This document shows positions 37,202 through 49,488 of a DNA stretch of 64,000 nucleotides, one piece after another. The notes below the pieces were generated by a model. The model saw only the letters and a program-made list of their open reading frames with translations, ran no database searches and had not been told where the DNA came from. The translations under genes were made by a program, and so were the position numbers. Position 1 is the stretch's first letter. Every line of letters starts with the position of its first letter. This DNA comes from Skermanella mucosa (lineage in GTDB: Bacteria; Pseudomonadota; Alphaproteobacteria; Azospirillales; Azospirillaceae), in assembly GCF_016765655.2 (NCBI RefSeq), contig NZ_CP086106.1, forward strand, positions 2,538,501 to 2,602,500. The letters run 5' to 3'.

Positions 37202-37418
37202 TATTCAGCGCTCCTGAAGCTTTGCCTGTCGAAATTGGACCAGAACTTTGGTCATGCGGGTCTCGGCCCTATCTGGACCTTGACCAAGACTAGCAGCCCT
37301 TCCGGTGCCGGACCGCGCGACAAGTTGCCCTTGGGTCCCGGGTCTGAAAAATTCCCGAACAAATTATCTCTATTTCTCCGCACGCGATGGTATGATGCGC
37401 GGGCAGGGGGATACCGAC

Positions 37419-37835
37419 ATGGATGTAGCGCTGATCGTTGCGACGCTTTGCGTGGTTTACATCGCGTCGATCTACAATCGTCTGCAGCACCTGCTGCTTG
37501 TGGTCCAGGAGAGGAAAGCTAACGTCGAGGCCGGGGCGCTCGGCCGAACCGAACTGCTGGAGAGGCTTGCGGACGGCTCAGGGCGGGCGCCGGAGTACCA
37601 TCAGATGCTGGCGCAACTCGCCGGCGCGGAACAGGATCTGCTGGCCCGCCGGGAAAGTTGTAATGCGGAAATCAGGGCGTACAACGCTTATCGCGCACAG
37701 ATCCCCCAGATCCTCCTGAGTCGCATCGCCGGCTTCCGCCGGATCGACTTCCTGGTTCCGGACCGTACCCTCTCCGCCGGACGGCCGCGCACCGAAGATG
37801 GGACTTCGGCCACCGTTACGCCGATGAGGCGCTAG
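37419..37835 (+). CDS. Short LemA-like protein
   Basis: A 138-residue protein with one N-terminal membrane segment (DVALIVATLCVVYIASIYNR) running into a helical domain. It has features of the LemA family: YNRLQHLLLVVQERKANVEA after the membrane segment, AEIRAYNAYRAQIPQILLS with the YN repeat, and FRRIDFLVPD near the end. It is shorter than usual LemA proteins (about 180-200 residues), the middle helix being reduced. LemA function is not established. The ATG at 37419 has gcagggggat upstream. Confidence 0.7.
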   Translation: MDVALIVATLCVVYIASIYNRLQHLLLVVQERKANVEAGALGRTELLERLADGSGRAPEYHQMLAQLAGAEQDLLARRESCNAEIRAYNAYRAQIPQILLSRIAGFRRIDFLVPDRTLSAGRPRTEDGTSATVTPMRR

Positions 37836-38068
37836 TCCAAGCGAAACCCCAGAGAGTTTTAACTGAAACGGCCGGGAGCAAGGGCCGGGCAAGCACGAGA
37901 CCGCAAAAACTGGGGGGCACCTGTGCCTTCCAGCGTTCTCGCGTGTTACCCTGATCAGTCGCACGCTCATCCAGCACCGGCAGCCCGCGCCGAGACGCCG
38001 TGAGCGGCCAAGATCCGCCAAGCCCATAACCAACGGGCGCCCACGTCCTTGCAACAGCCCGGGATACC

Positions 38069-41382
<3,314 letters not shown>

Positions 41383-41383
<1 letters not shown>

Positions 41384-43653
41384 TGACCGCCTTTACCAAG
41401 AACCCGACCAGCCAGCCCGCAACCGGGACCGCCGACGGTTCGGGTGCCAAAAGCGCCGAAGTCCTGCGTCAGGAGATCGAGGCCATCGTCCGGGCCGACC
41501 ATGGCGACCCGTTCGGCATCCTGGGGATGCACACCGACGGGCCGGAAGGCGCCGTCACCGTCCGCACCTTCATCCCCGAAGCGCGCCGGGTCCTGCTGAT
41601 CGACGGCCCTAGCGGCGAGCCGATCGCGGACTTGGAGAAGATCCATTCCGACGGCTTCTGGGCCATCACGCTGGACGATCGCAAGAATCTGTTCCGCTAC
41701 CGGTTCCGTATCGACTTCGCGACCCACACCGGCGAGTTCGAGGACGCCTACAGCTTCCCGCCCGTGTTGGGCCAGCTCGACGTCCACCTGCTTGCCGAGG
41801 GCACCCACCTGCGCAGCTTCGAGCGGCTGGGGGCCCACCCGCACGAGATGGAAGGCGTCGCCGGAACCGCGTTCGCGGTCTGGGCGCCCAACGCCCGGCG
41901 CGTCTCGGTCATCGGCGATTTCTGCAACTGGGACGGCCGCCGCCTGCCCATGCGCAAGCGCCACGAATGCGGCGTGTGGGAACTGTTCGTGCCCCACGTG
42001 GCCAAGGGCGACCGCTACAAGTACGAGATCAAGGGTCCGACCGGCAGCCTGATGCCGTTGAAGGCCGACCCCTATGCCTTCCGGTCCGAGCTGCCGCCCC
42101 ATACGGCCTCGGTCGTCCAGGGACTGAACAGCCACGACTGGGGCGACAAGGAGTGGCTGCGCGACCGGGCCAAGACGGACTGGCGGGGCAAGCCGGTCTC
42201 GATCTACGAGTGCCATCTCAGCTCGTGGAAGCGTCCGGACGGCGAGGGCGGGATACGGTACCTGACCTATGACGAACTGGCCGACGACCTCGTTTCCTAT
42301 GTCAAGGAGATGGGCTACACCCACATCGAGCTGCTGCCGATCACCGAGTTCCCGTTCGACGGATCCTGGGGCTACCAGCCGATCGGCATGTATGCTCCGA
42401 CCAGCCGCCACGGCGACCCCGTCGCCTTTTCCCGCTTCGTCGAGCGCTGCCACCAAGAAGGGATCGGGCTGCTGCTGGACTGGGTGCCGGGCCATTTCCC
42501 GACCGACCCCCACGGCCTCGGCATGTTCGACGGGACGCACCTGTACGAGCACGCCGACCCGCGCCAGGGATTCCACCAGGACTGGAACACGCTGATCTAC
42601 AATTTCGGCCGGCGCGAGGTGTCCAGCTTCCTGCTGGGCAGCGCGCTGTACTGGATGGACCAGTTCCATTTCGACGGCATCCGGGTGGATGCGGTGGCGT
42701 CGATGCTGTATCTCGATTACAGCCGGCAGGCCGACCAGTGGGTGCCCAACCAATACGGCGGCAATGAGAACCTGGAGGCGGTCGCCTTCCTGAAGCGGAT
42801 GAACGAACTGGTCTACGCCAACCATGCCGGCGCCATGACCGTGGCCGAGGAGTCGACTTCGTGGCCGGGCGTGTCGCGGCCGGTCTATCTCGGCGGCTTG
42901 GGCTTCGGCTTCAAGTGGAACATGGGCTGGATGCACGACACGCTCCGCTTCATGTCCAAGGACCCGATCCATCGGCGCTATCACCACCACGACCTGACCT
43001 TCGGCCTGCTGTATGCCTTCAGCGAGAACTTCGTTCTGCCGCTGAGCCACGACGAGGTGGTACACGGCAAGGGCTCGTTGCTGAACAAGATGCCGGGCGA
43101 CCGTTGGCAGAAGTTTGCCAACCTGCGGGCCTATTACGGCTTCATGTGGACCCATCCGGGGAAGAAGCTGCTGTTCATGGGCGGCGAATTCGGCCAAGAG
43201 CGGGAATGGAACCATAATCAGGGGTTGGATTGGTTCCTGCTGGACGATCCTTTCCACAAGGGTGTACAGAACCTGATCCGCGACCTTAACCACCTGTATC
43301 GCGATACCGCCGCGCTGCACGAACTGGACAACGAAGCCCCGGGCTTCGAGTGGATCGAGGCGAACGACAGCGACAACAGTGTCCTGGCCTTCCTGCGCTA
43401 CGGCAAGGACAGGGAGCGGCCGGTGGTCTCGGTCAGCAACTTCACGCCGCTTCCCCGGCAAGGCTACCGGGTCGGCGTGCCGCTGCCGGGTTTCTACCGC
43501 GAACGGCTGAACACCGACGCAGGCATCTATGGCGGCAGCGACGTCGGCAACGGTGGCGGCGCCGAGGCGGAGGAGGTGCCGCACCATGGCCGGCCCTACT
43601 CGATCTGCCTGACGGTGCCGCCGCTGGGCACGCTGGTCCTGGAACGGCAGTAG
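41383..43653 (+). CDS. glgB: 1,4-alpha-glucan branching enzyme
   Basis: A 756-residue GH13 branching enzyme. N-terminal modules include a CBM48 ([20 protein letters not shown]). Catalytic motifs: [14 protein letters not shown], nucleophile Asp in [15 protein letters not shown], acid/base Glu in [12 protein letters not shown], and [14 protein letters not shown]. It forms alpha-1,6 branches in glycogen. The ATG at 41383 shares a base with the treS stop (TGATG) and has ggggagg upstream, so translation is coupled to TreS-Mak, consistent with both acting in glucan synthesis from maltose-1-phosphate. Confidence 0.96.
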
Positions 43654-43684
43654 CCCGGACGATACGGAAGGGCGGGGCGCCCGT

Positions 43685-43894
43685 TCAGGGCGCGCCGTCC
43701 GACCGTCGATTGATGACGAATACGGCCGACGCGGCATCGAATCCGCGCCGGTTCAACTCGTCCAGCAGTTCCCCCAGCATGTCGCCGAGGCACCCCGCGT
43801 CATCATCTTCTATCGGCCTGCCGTCAGGATCGAGCACGCGTACCGTTCCGCTCCCGTCATCCAGGCGGGCGACGTAAACTGCTGGGTCCGGCAT
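43685..43894 (-). CDS. Hypothetical acidic small protein (69 aa)
   Basis: A 69-residue acidic protein (MPDPAVYVARLDDGSGTVRV). The N-terminal half suggests beta strands and the C-terminal half a helix plus strand (LGELLDELNRRGFDAASAVF). No family is recognised. It lies between glgB and a decayed gene, 17 bases from the latter. Confidence 0.5.
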   Translation of the reverse strand: MPDPAVYVARLDDGSGTVRVLDPDGRPIEDDDAGCLGDMLGELLDELNRRGFDAASAVFVINRRSDGAP

Positions 43895-43911
43895 GTTGGT
43901 TCCCAGGCCGA

Positions 43912-44509
43912 TCAGTGCTGGGAGGGGGAGAAGATCGCTGCGAGAGCGGCATCGTCGAGGTCCGGAATGTCGCGTACGGCATCCATCCAGCGATCGAGGT
44001 CGTCGGAGGAAGTGCCATGCACCCGTTCGGCCACGGACCGGGGAACATGGCCCAAGCGTCGTTCGATCTGCCGGAGCAATGAGCCAGCCTTTCCCTTGAC
44101 CTCGCCTCGAGCTTCACTCCTGGCCGCGATCTCCCGCAGATAGGGATGCTCATCGACGTTGATCTGCACTGCCATGGACTTCAGCTCCTCCTTCACGATC
44201 GGCACCGCCCTGCGCAACTGGGCGAGGATCAAAAGCTTCGCCGTCCCGTCATCACGCGCCCGGCGGTCGAGCGGGACGACACGGGCCAGGATGCTCCCCG
44301 AATATCGTTGTTTCCGCACAGGATTGCCAGCACCGCATCCCCGGGGGCATGACTGTCGAACAGCGGTTGGGGATCGAGGTCTCTGATGTGGCGGACGTGA
44401 TAGGCGAAGTTCAGGTTGGGATGCCCGATACCAGCCGGCTTGCCCCTGCCGCGTTCGCCCAGATGAAGGACGAGTTGCGTCACCGGAGCGCCGTCATTGA
44501 GCTCCGGGA
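43912..44509 (-). pseudogene. Decayed DUF4351/Rpn-type protein gene, 5'-truncated and frameshifted
   Basis: Read on the minus strand, about 44500-44310 gives TQLVLHLGERGRGKPAGIGH and FDSHAPGDAVLAILCGN in one frame. From about 44315 to 43912 another frame continues with YSGSILARVVPLDRRARDDG, LLILAQLRRAVPIVKEELKS and a DUF4351-like tail (KAGSLLRQIERRLGHVPRSV). The two frames differ by two positions, so a frameshift separates them near 44305-44320. The N-terminal nuclease-like half is missing; the fragment abuts the stop of the SNF2-type gene. This family is related to Rpn/transposase-like nucleases. Probably non-functional. Confidence 0.7.
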
Positions 44510-47500
44510 TCAGCCGCTCAGGAGGTTCATCAGCTCCTCGTCGCTGAGCTTGGCGCTGGCCTCGCTGCCGTCCAGCAGTTCGGCCGCCATCTCGCGCTTG
44601 TCCTGGTGCAGGCCCAGGATGCCTTGCTCGATCGTTCCGGCGACCGCCAAGCGATAGACGGTGACGGGGCGCTGCTGGCCGATCCGGTGGGCGCGGCCGG
44701 AGGCCTGGTCCTCGACGGCCGGGTTCCACCAGGGATCGAGGTGGATGACATAGTCCGCAGCGGTAAGGTTCAGCCCCGTGCCGCCCGCCTTGAGGCTGAT
44801 CACGAAGAGATCGCCCTCGCCGGCTTGGAAGGCGTTGACCCGCTTCTCCCGCTCGCGCTGAGGCGTCTGACCGTCCAGGTACTGGTAGGCGATGCCGCGC
44901 TCGTCCAGGGCCTTCCGGACGATCTCCAGAAAGCCGACATACTGGCTGAAGACAAGCGCCTTGTGCCGGTTGCGCACGAGCTCGTCGACCAGTTCGAGAA
45001 ACAGCGACAGCTTGGCGCCCTCCATCCCGGTGGCGTCGGGAGCCGCGAGGGACGGGTGGCAGCAGGCGCGCCGCAGCCGCGTGATCTCGGCCAGAATGTG
45101 GATCTTGCGCTGGCCGGAGGCGTCGTCGGGCAGGTTCTCGATCCGCTCCATGGCACGGCGCCGCAGGGCTTCGTACAGGGCGCGCTCGTCGTCGTCGAGA
45201 TCGACCAGGATCGTCTGTTCCGTCCGCGGCGGCAGTTCAGTCAGCACCGCCGATTTGGTCCGGCGCAGGATGAAGGGGCCGACCAGGGCCTTCAGGGACT
45301 GCTTGGCCGACTTGTCGCCGCGCTCGATCGGCAGGGCGAAGCGCTTGCGGAAGCTTTCCAGGGAGCCGAGCAGGCCTGGATTGATGAAATGGAACAGGCT
45401 CCACAGCTCTTCCAGGTAATTCTCCACCGGCGTCCCGGTCAATGCCAGCCGGAAGTCGGCCTGGAGCATCATGCTGGCCTGGGCGCGCTTGGTCGCCGCG
45501 TTCTTGATCGCCTGCGCCTCGTCCAGCACGGCGATCCGCCAGGGTGTCGCCGACAGAAGTGCCGCCTCCTGATGGAGCAGGCCGTAGCTGGTTACCAGCA
45601 CGTCCATCGGACCCAGCGACTTGACGAGGGCGGTGCGGTCGCCGACAGCGGCGAACTGGTGGACGAAGAGGGACGGCGCGAACCGTTCGATCTCGGCGGC
45701 CCAGTTGTGGCAGACCGAGGTCGGGGCAACCACCAGGATGGCGCCGTGGGGAGCGTGCTCCAGCATCACCGCGATGGCCTGGACGGTCTTGCCGAGACCC
45801 ATGTCGTCGGCCAGGCAGGCCCCGGCACCCCAGTGAGCCAGACGCGACATCCATCGGAATCCTTCGGCCTGATAGTCGCGCAGGTCGGTCTGTAGCGTCG
45901 AGGGGATCTTGGGGGCGTGACTGCCGGCCGCCCGGATCCGTTCCAGCTGGTCGCGCCACTGCTTGTCGGCATCGAGCTTCCCGGCATCTTCCAGCGCCTC
46001 GGCGACGGCGAATGCCGCCATCCGGTGGACCTTGCGGCCCCGCCCATCGCCCTCGGACAGCGCGCCCAAGCGGTCCAGGCGGCGGCGCAACTCCTCCGTC
46101 AGCGCCAGGAAGCGGCCATCGTCGAGCTGGATGAAACGGCCCTGCGTGCGGGCGGCCCGGTCCAGCAGCTCCCGCAGGTCCATCACCAGGTTCTCGTCGA
46201 TCCGGACTTCGCCGCTGACCTGGAACCAGTCGCGCGAGGCCCGCAGCTTGACCGACATGCCGGCGCTGGCCGCCGCGGCCGTGACCTGGAGCCGGCCGCC
46301 TTCCGGCCATTCCAGCGAGACGGCTCCAGGGTATCCTTGGACCTCGGACAGGAATTCGAGGCTGTCGTAGAGGTCCGGCAACGCCCATTCCATCTCGCCG
46401 ACCGCGCGCTCGTCAAGGCTGGGACAGGCGGCCAGCAAGGCCGTGAGCTCCGCCGTTTCGCGCTCCAGGTCGCGGTTGGCGCGCTGGGTCTTGCCGTCGA
46501 CCAGTGACAGTACCGATTTGCCTGCGTGCCCCGGCAGGTAGTGCGGCCCGGCATCCCCGAACGGCAGCACGAAGGCGGACACCCGAAGGCCTCGGTCGAT
46601 CGGGACAAGGCGGAGGACGGGCGTAGGATCGCCTTCGATGGCAGGGACCTCCACGGCGTCGATCTCCGACCGGATCGGCAGCGCCCCGCCGATCGACCGC
46701 CGGACCAGGTTTACGACGCGGTCTCGTCCGTCCCGGGGGACGACCATGCCGTCCGACCCGAGAAGCGACCCGACCTTCACCACGTCGGCCGAGACGTCGA
46801 TCACGCGATAGCGGTCCGGCGCCTCCTGTTCCAGGAGGGTTGCGGGCTGTTCGGAGAAGTGGGACAGCGCGATGCGATAGCCGCCAGGTGCTTCGGAAAC
46901 GACCAGTTCGACCGGGTAGCGGACGAGGTCGAGCTGACGGCTCCTGTCTTCCGCGTGGAAAACCCGTGGGTGGCCGACCAGTGCCAAGAGCGTCTTGTAG
47001 GGATCGGGGCCGTAGCTCTCCATAGCGGTGTAATAGTAAGGGGTCCGATCGTAGCCATGGCGCAGCGTCGCGACTACCCGCCGGTCGTGGTCGTCCATCT
47101 CCAGCGGGGGTTCGTTCTTGCCGACACGGCGGAACGACAGCGTGCGCCCGGCATTCCAGCCCTCCTTGACCTTCGCGGTTTGTTCGACCACCTCGATCGT
47201 GCCGATATCGGGCTCCAGAAGCCAGATCAGGCGCTTCGACTTCTTCCTGGCGGGCTCTGCGACGGGATTGGCGGACGGCGCCAGCAATGTCTCGAGATGG
47301 TCGAGCGCACGTTCCCAAGGATCGTTCACCTTGATCAGATCGACGAGGCGGATGATCGGCTGGCGGCCGGGCCGTCCCAGGAACTCGCGGTAGGGTTCGG
47401 GGTCGTTGGCCAGCTTCTCCAGCAGCGAAGCATAGATCTCCGCTATCAGCGGCAAGGTGTCCCGGTAGCGTTCGAACAGCGACTTGAGCTCGGCCATTCG

Positions 47501-48721
47501 AGCCCGGAGCGGCGTGGGGTCGAGCAGGAACTGGGCAAGTGGCTCGACAGCCCGAGCCAGCGGAGCATTGTAATTGAGAGCTGAGTTCTTCAGGACGTTT
47601 CCAGCCGCATCGTCCTTTCCCTGCACGATAAGGGCCATTGCCCAGGCCGCGTCGACGCCACCCAGGTTCGAGCTTCCGAAGGTATCGCGCCCGGCATCCT
47701 CCACCCAGCCCATCAGCTCCGGAATCAGCGCGGAATCTCCTTCCCTCAGGATGCACAGCATGGCCAGGAGGCCCTCTATGTCGGGCAGGAAGATCTTTCG
47801 CTTGTGGGTGGATTTGCGGAACAGTTTCAGGCCTTCGCGGAATCCCGCCAGCGCCTCGGTGTTGCGCCCGCAGGTGAAATGCGCCATCGCCGCGATCAGA
47901 TGCCTGTAGGCGGCCACCATCACGCCGTGGTCGCTCGCCTTCCCTCCCTCGATTTCCCGCGTCCTGGGGCGCAGATCCTCCCCGATCTGGATCGCTCCGG
48001 CGGGTTCGCCTCTCAGGATCGCGAACCGTGCGAGGGAAATGCGGGTGCCAGGGTCCTGGCTCGTTGCGGCCAATTGCTCCAACTGTGTCCGGAAACCGTC
48101 GAAGTCCGGCGGGCGATGCCCAGTGCGGAGCAAGAAGTCGAGCTTCGCCAACAGCAAGGCTTCCCGGATGACAGGTGCCCGGCTGGACAACCACTCCGGC
48201 CGAAGGGTGACATCGCTGACGAAACCCGCCAGGAGCGCCAGGGTGCCGGGTGTATCCTCGACGAGCCTTCCGGCCATGGCATCGTCATAATTCCCGTAGA
48301 CGACGAAACGCAGTTCCCGGATGCGGTGCGCTTGGTAATGGACGTATGAGGTTGAGCGGCTGGTCCGTTCCACCGCTTCGATGTAGAGGCCGCACATCGG
48401 GTCCGCGAATGCGGCGATGTTCATGTCATGGCAGAACTGGTTCCTTTCCTGGTTCAGTCCCAGCCACAGGCCGCTGCCCTTCACCTGTGACACGACCTCG
48501 CCGACGAAGCCCGCCCCGAGCGTCTTCCCGCCCGGTAGCGGAATCTTGACCGCCGAAACCGCCTTGTACAGCGTACCATTGCCGGCTCCACTGCCGGCGA
48601 CGATCTTAAGGTGAACCACGACCTTGGCGGCAGGCGACAACTCGCCATAAAGACGATAAAGCTCCTCGGGCGGCGGAGCTTCCGGGGATTCGGCCTGGGG
48701 CTTGACGGGACTGTACTGCAT
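44510..48721 (-). CDS. Large SNF2-family DEAD/DEAH ATPase
   Basis: A 1403-residue protein. The C-terminal 450 residues form a SNF2 helicase-like motor: motif I in LADDMGLGKTVQAIAVM (about 970), DEAQ box in AVLDEAQAIKNAA (about 1067), motif III LALTGTPVENYLEEL, motif IV region VFSQYVGFLEIV, motif V SLKAGGTGLNLTAAD and VI GRAHRIGQQRPVTVYRL. The N-terminal 900 or so residues are not assigned; helical repeat-like stretches occur about 150-420. Bacterial members such as RapA act on nucleic acid-bound complexes; the role here is unknown. The gene precedes the decayed DUF4351 fragment and follows bfr in the same direction. Confidence 0.88.
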   Translation of the reverse strand: MQYSPVKPQAESPEAPPPEELYRLYGELSPAAKVVVHLKIVAGSGAGNGTLYKAVSAVKIPLPGGKTLGAGFVGEVVSQVKGSGLWLGLNQERNQFCHDMNIAAFADPMCGLYIEAVERTSRSTSYVHYQAHRIRELRFVVYGNYDDAMAGRLVEDTPGTLALLAGFVSDVTLRPEWLSSRAPVIREALLLAKLDFLLRTGHRPPDFDGFRTQLEQLAATSQDPGTRISLARFAILRGEPAGAIQIGEDLRPRTREIEGGKASDHGVMVAAYRHLIAAMAHFTCGRNTEALAGFREGLKLFRKSTHKRKIFLPDIEGLLAMLCILREGDSALIPELMGWVEDAGRDTFGSSNLGGVDAAWAMALIVQGKDDAAGNVLKNSALNYNAPLARAVEPLAQFLLDPTPLRARMAELKSLFERYRDTLPLIAEIYASLLEKLANDPEPYREFLGRPGRQPIIRLVDLIKVNDPWERALDHLETLLAPSANPVAEPARKKSKRLIWLLEPDIGTIEVVEQTAKVKEGWNAGRTLSFRRVGKNEPPLEMDDHDRRVVATLRHGYDRTPYYYTAMESYGPDPYKTLLALVGHPRVFHAEDRSRQLDLVRYPVELVVSEAPGGYRIALSHFSEQPATLLEQEAPDRYRVIDVSADVVKVGSLLGSDGMVVPRDGRDRVVNLVRRSIGGALPIRSEIDAVEVPAIEGDPTPVLRLVPIDRGLRVSAFVLPFGDAGPHYLPGHAGKSVLSLVDGKTQRANRDLERETAELTALLAACPSLDERAVGEMEWALPDLYDSLEFLSEVQGYPGAVSLEWPEGGRLQVTAAAASAGMSVKLRASRDWFQVSGEVRIDENLVMDLRELLDRAARTQGRFIQLDDGRFLALTEELRRRLDRLGALSEGDGRGRKVHRMAAFAVAEALEDAGKLDADKQWRDQLERIRAAGSHAPKIPSTLQTDLRDYQAEGFRWMSRLAHWGAGACLADDMGLGKTVQAIAVMLEHAPHGAILVVAPTSVCHNWAAEIERFAPSLFVHQFAAVGDRTALVKSLGPMDVLVTSYGLLHQEAALLSATPWRIAVLDEAQAIKNAATKRAQASMMLQADFRLALTGTPVENYLEELWSLFHFINPGLLGSLESFRKRFALPIERGDKSAKQSLKALVGPFILRRTKSAVLTELPPRTEQTILVDLDDDERALYEALRRRAMERIENLPDDASGQRKIHILAEITRLRRACCHPSLAAPDATGMEGAKLSLFLELVDELVRNRHKALVFSQYVGFLEIVRKALDERGIAYQYLDGQTPQREREKRVNAFQAGEGDLFVISLKAGGTGLNLTAADYVIHLDPWWNPAVEDQASGRAHRIGQQRPVTVYRLAVAGTIEQGILGLHQDKREMAAELLDGSEASAKLSDEELMNLLSG

Positions 48722-48783
48722 GGCAGGACGCTAACGGTTACGGACCAGCCTATCAACAGGTACCGAAAGCGGGAAATTCAAAA

Positions 48784-48807
48784 CGGCGGCCCCGGATGGG
48801 ACCGCCG
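48784..48807 (-). terminator. Intrinsic terminator of bfr
   Basis: On the minus strand a 10-bp GC-rich stem (one G-T pair, four-base loop) is followed by ttttgaattt. It lies 35 bases after the bfr stop and ahead of the SNF2-type gene, so bfr is probably transcribed separately. Confidence 0.75.
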
Positions 48808-48841
48808 CCGGACTTGCGGTGAAGAAGGTCGGGAGGAGCGT

Positions 48842-49318
48842 TCAGCTCGCTTCGAACATCTGCTCCTGCTGGTAATTCTGGGCGCCGACGCGTTGGATCA
48901 GGTCCAACTGGGTTTCCAGCCAGTCGATGTGTTCCTCGGTCTCGTCGAGGATCTTGACGAAGATCTCCCGGGTCTGGAAATCGCGGACCTCCTCGCAGTA
49001 GGCGATCGCCTCTTGAAGGCAAGTGCGGTTATGGCTCTCGACACCGAGGTCGCAGGTGAACATCTCTGGCACGTCTTCGCCGATTTTCAACTTGTGCAGG
49101 TCCTGAAGGTTCGGCAGGCCTTCCAGGAACAGGATCCGCTCGATGATATAGTCGGCGTGGTTCATCTCGCCAATTGATTCATCATATACATACTTGGCGA
49201 GCCGCAGAAGGCCCCAGTTCTTCAGCATGCGCGCGTGCAGAAAGTACTGGTTGATCGCCGTCAACTCGTTCGTCAAAATAGTATTCAGATGACGGATTAC
49301 TTTCGGATCGCCCTTCAT
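48842..49318 (-). CDS. bfr: Bacterioferritin
   Basis: A 158-residue ferritin nearly identical in layout to enterobacterial Bfr. It starts [20 protein letters not shown]; the haem-ligand Met region is [19 protein letters not shown]; further iron-site residues are in [11 protein letters not shown] and [17 protein letters not shown]. It stores iron as a 24-mer with ferroxidase centres. ggagaag precedes the ATG. A Fur-like box lies about 140 bases upstream. No bfd gene is adjacent. Confidence 0.97.
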   Translation of the reverse strand: MKGDPKVIRHLNTILTNELTAINQYFLHARMLKNWGLLRLAKYVYDESIGEMNHADYIIERILFLEGLPNLQDLHKLKIGEDVPEMFTCDLGVESHNRTCLQEAIAYCEEVRDFQTREIFVKILDETEEHIDWLETQLDLIQRVGAQNYQQEQMFEAS

Positions 49319-49457
49319 TTTCTTCTCCGTGCAAGCGCTGTGGACCAGCCCCTAGATCGCACCCGGGTGGGATGCGTAAACCTCGCTGTCTGTTAAATAT
49401 ACGAACCGGCCCGAAATAAAACCTGAAAGTTATTCTCACGGACCGTTTTCTTGCGCC

Positions 49458-49476
49458 GATAACCATTCTCATTATG
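49458..49476. promoter_or_regulatory. Fur-like box upstream of bfr
   Basis: gataaccattctcattatg matches the classical 19-bp Fur box at 14 of 19 positions. It lies 140 bases upstream of the bfr start codon, between bfr and the malQ stop codon. Alphaproteobacteria also use Irr and Mur, so the regulator is uncertain. Confidence 0.5.
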
Positions 49477-49488
49477 ACAGTGCTTCGA

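Noticed and set aside
46413-48194. 593-residue minus-strand frame inside the SNF2 gene, and similar long antisense or shifted frames over glgB, treS, rsh and malQ
   Set aside because: High-GC shadow frames with Arg/Gly/Ala-rich nonsense composition; the true genes have full motif sets.
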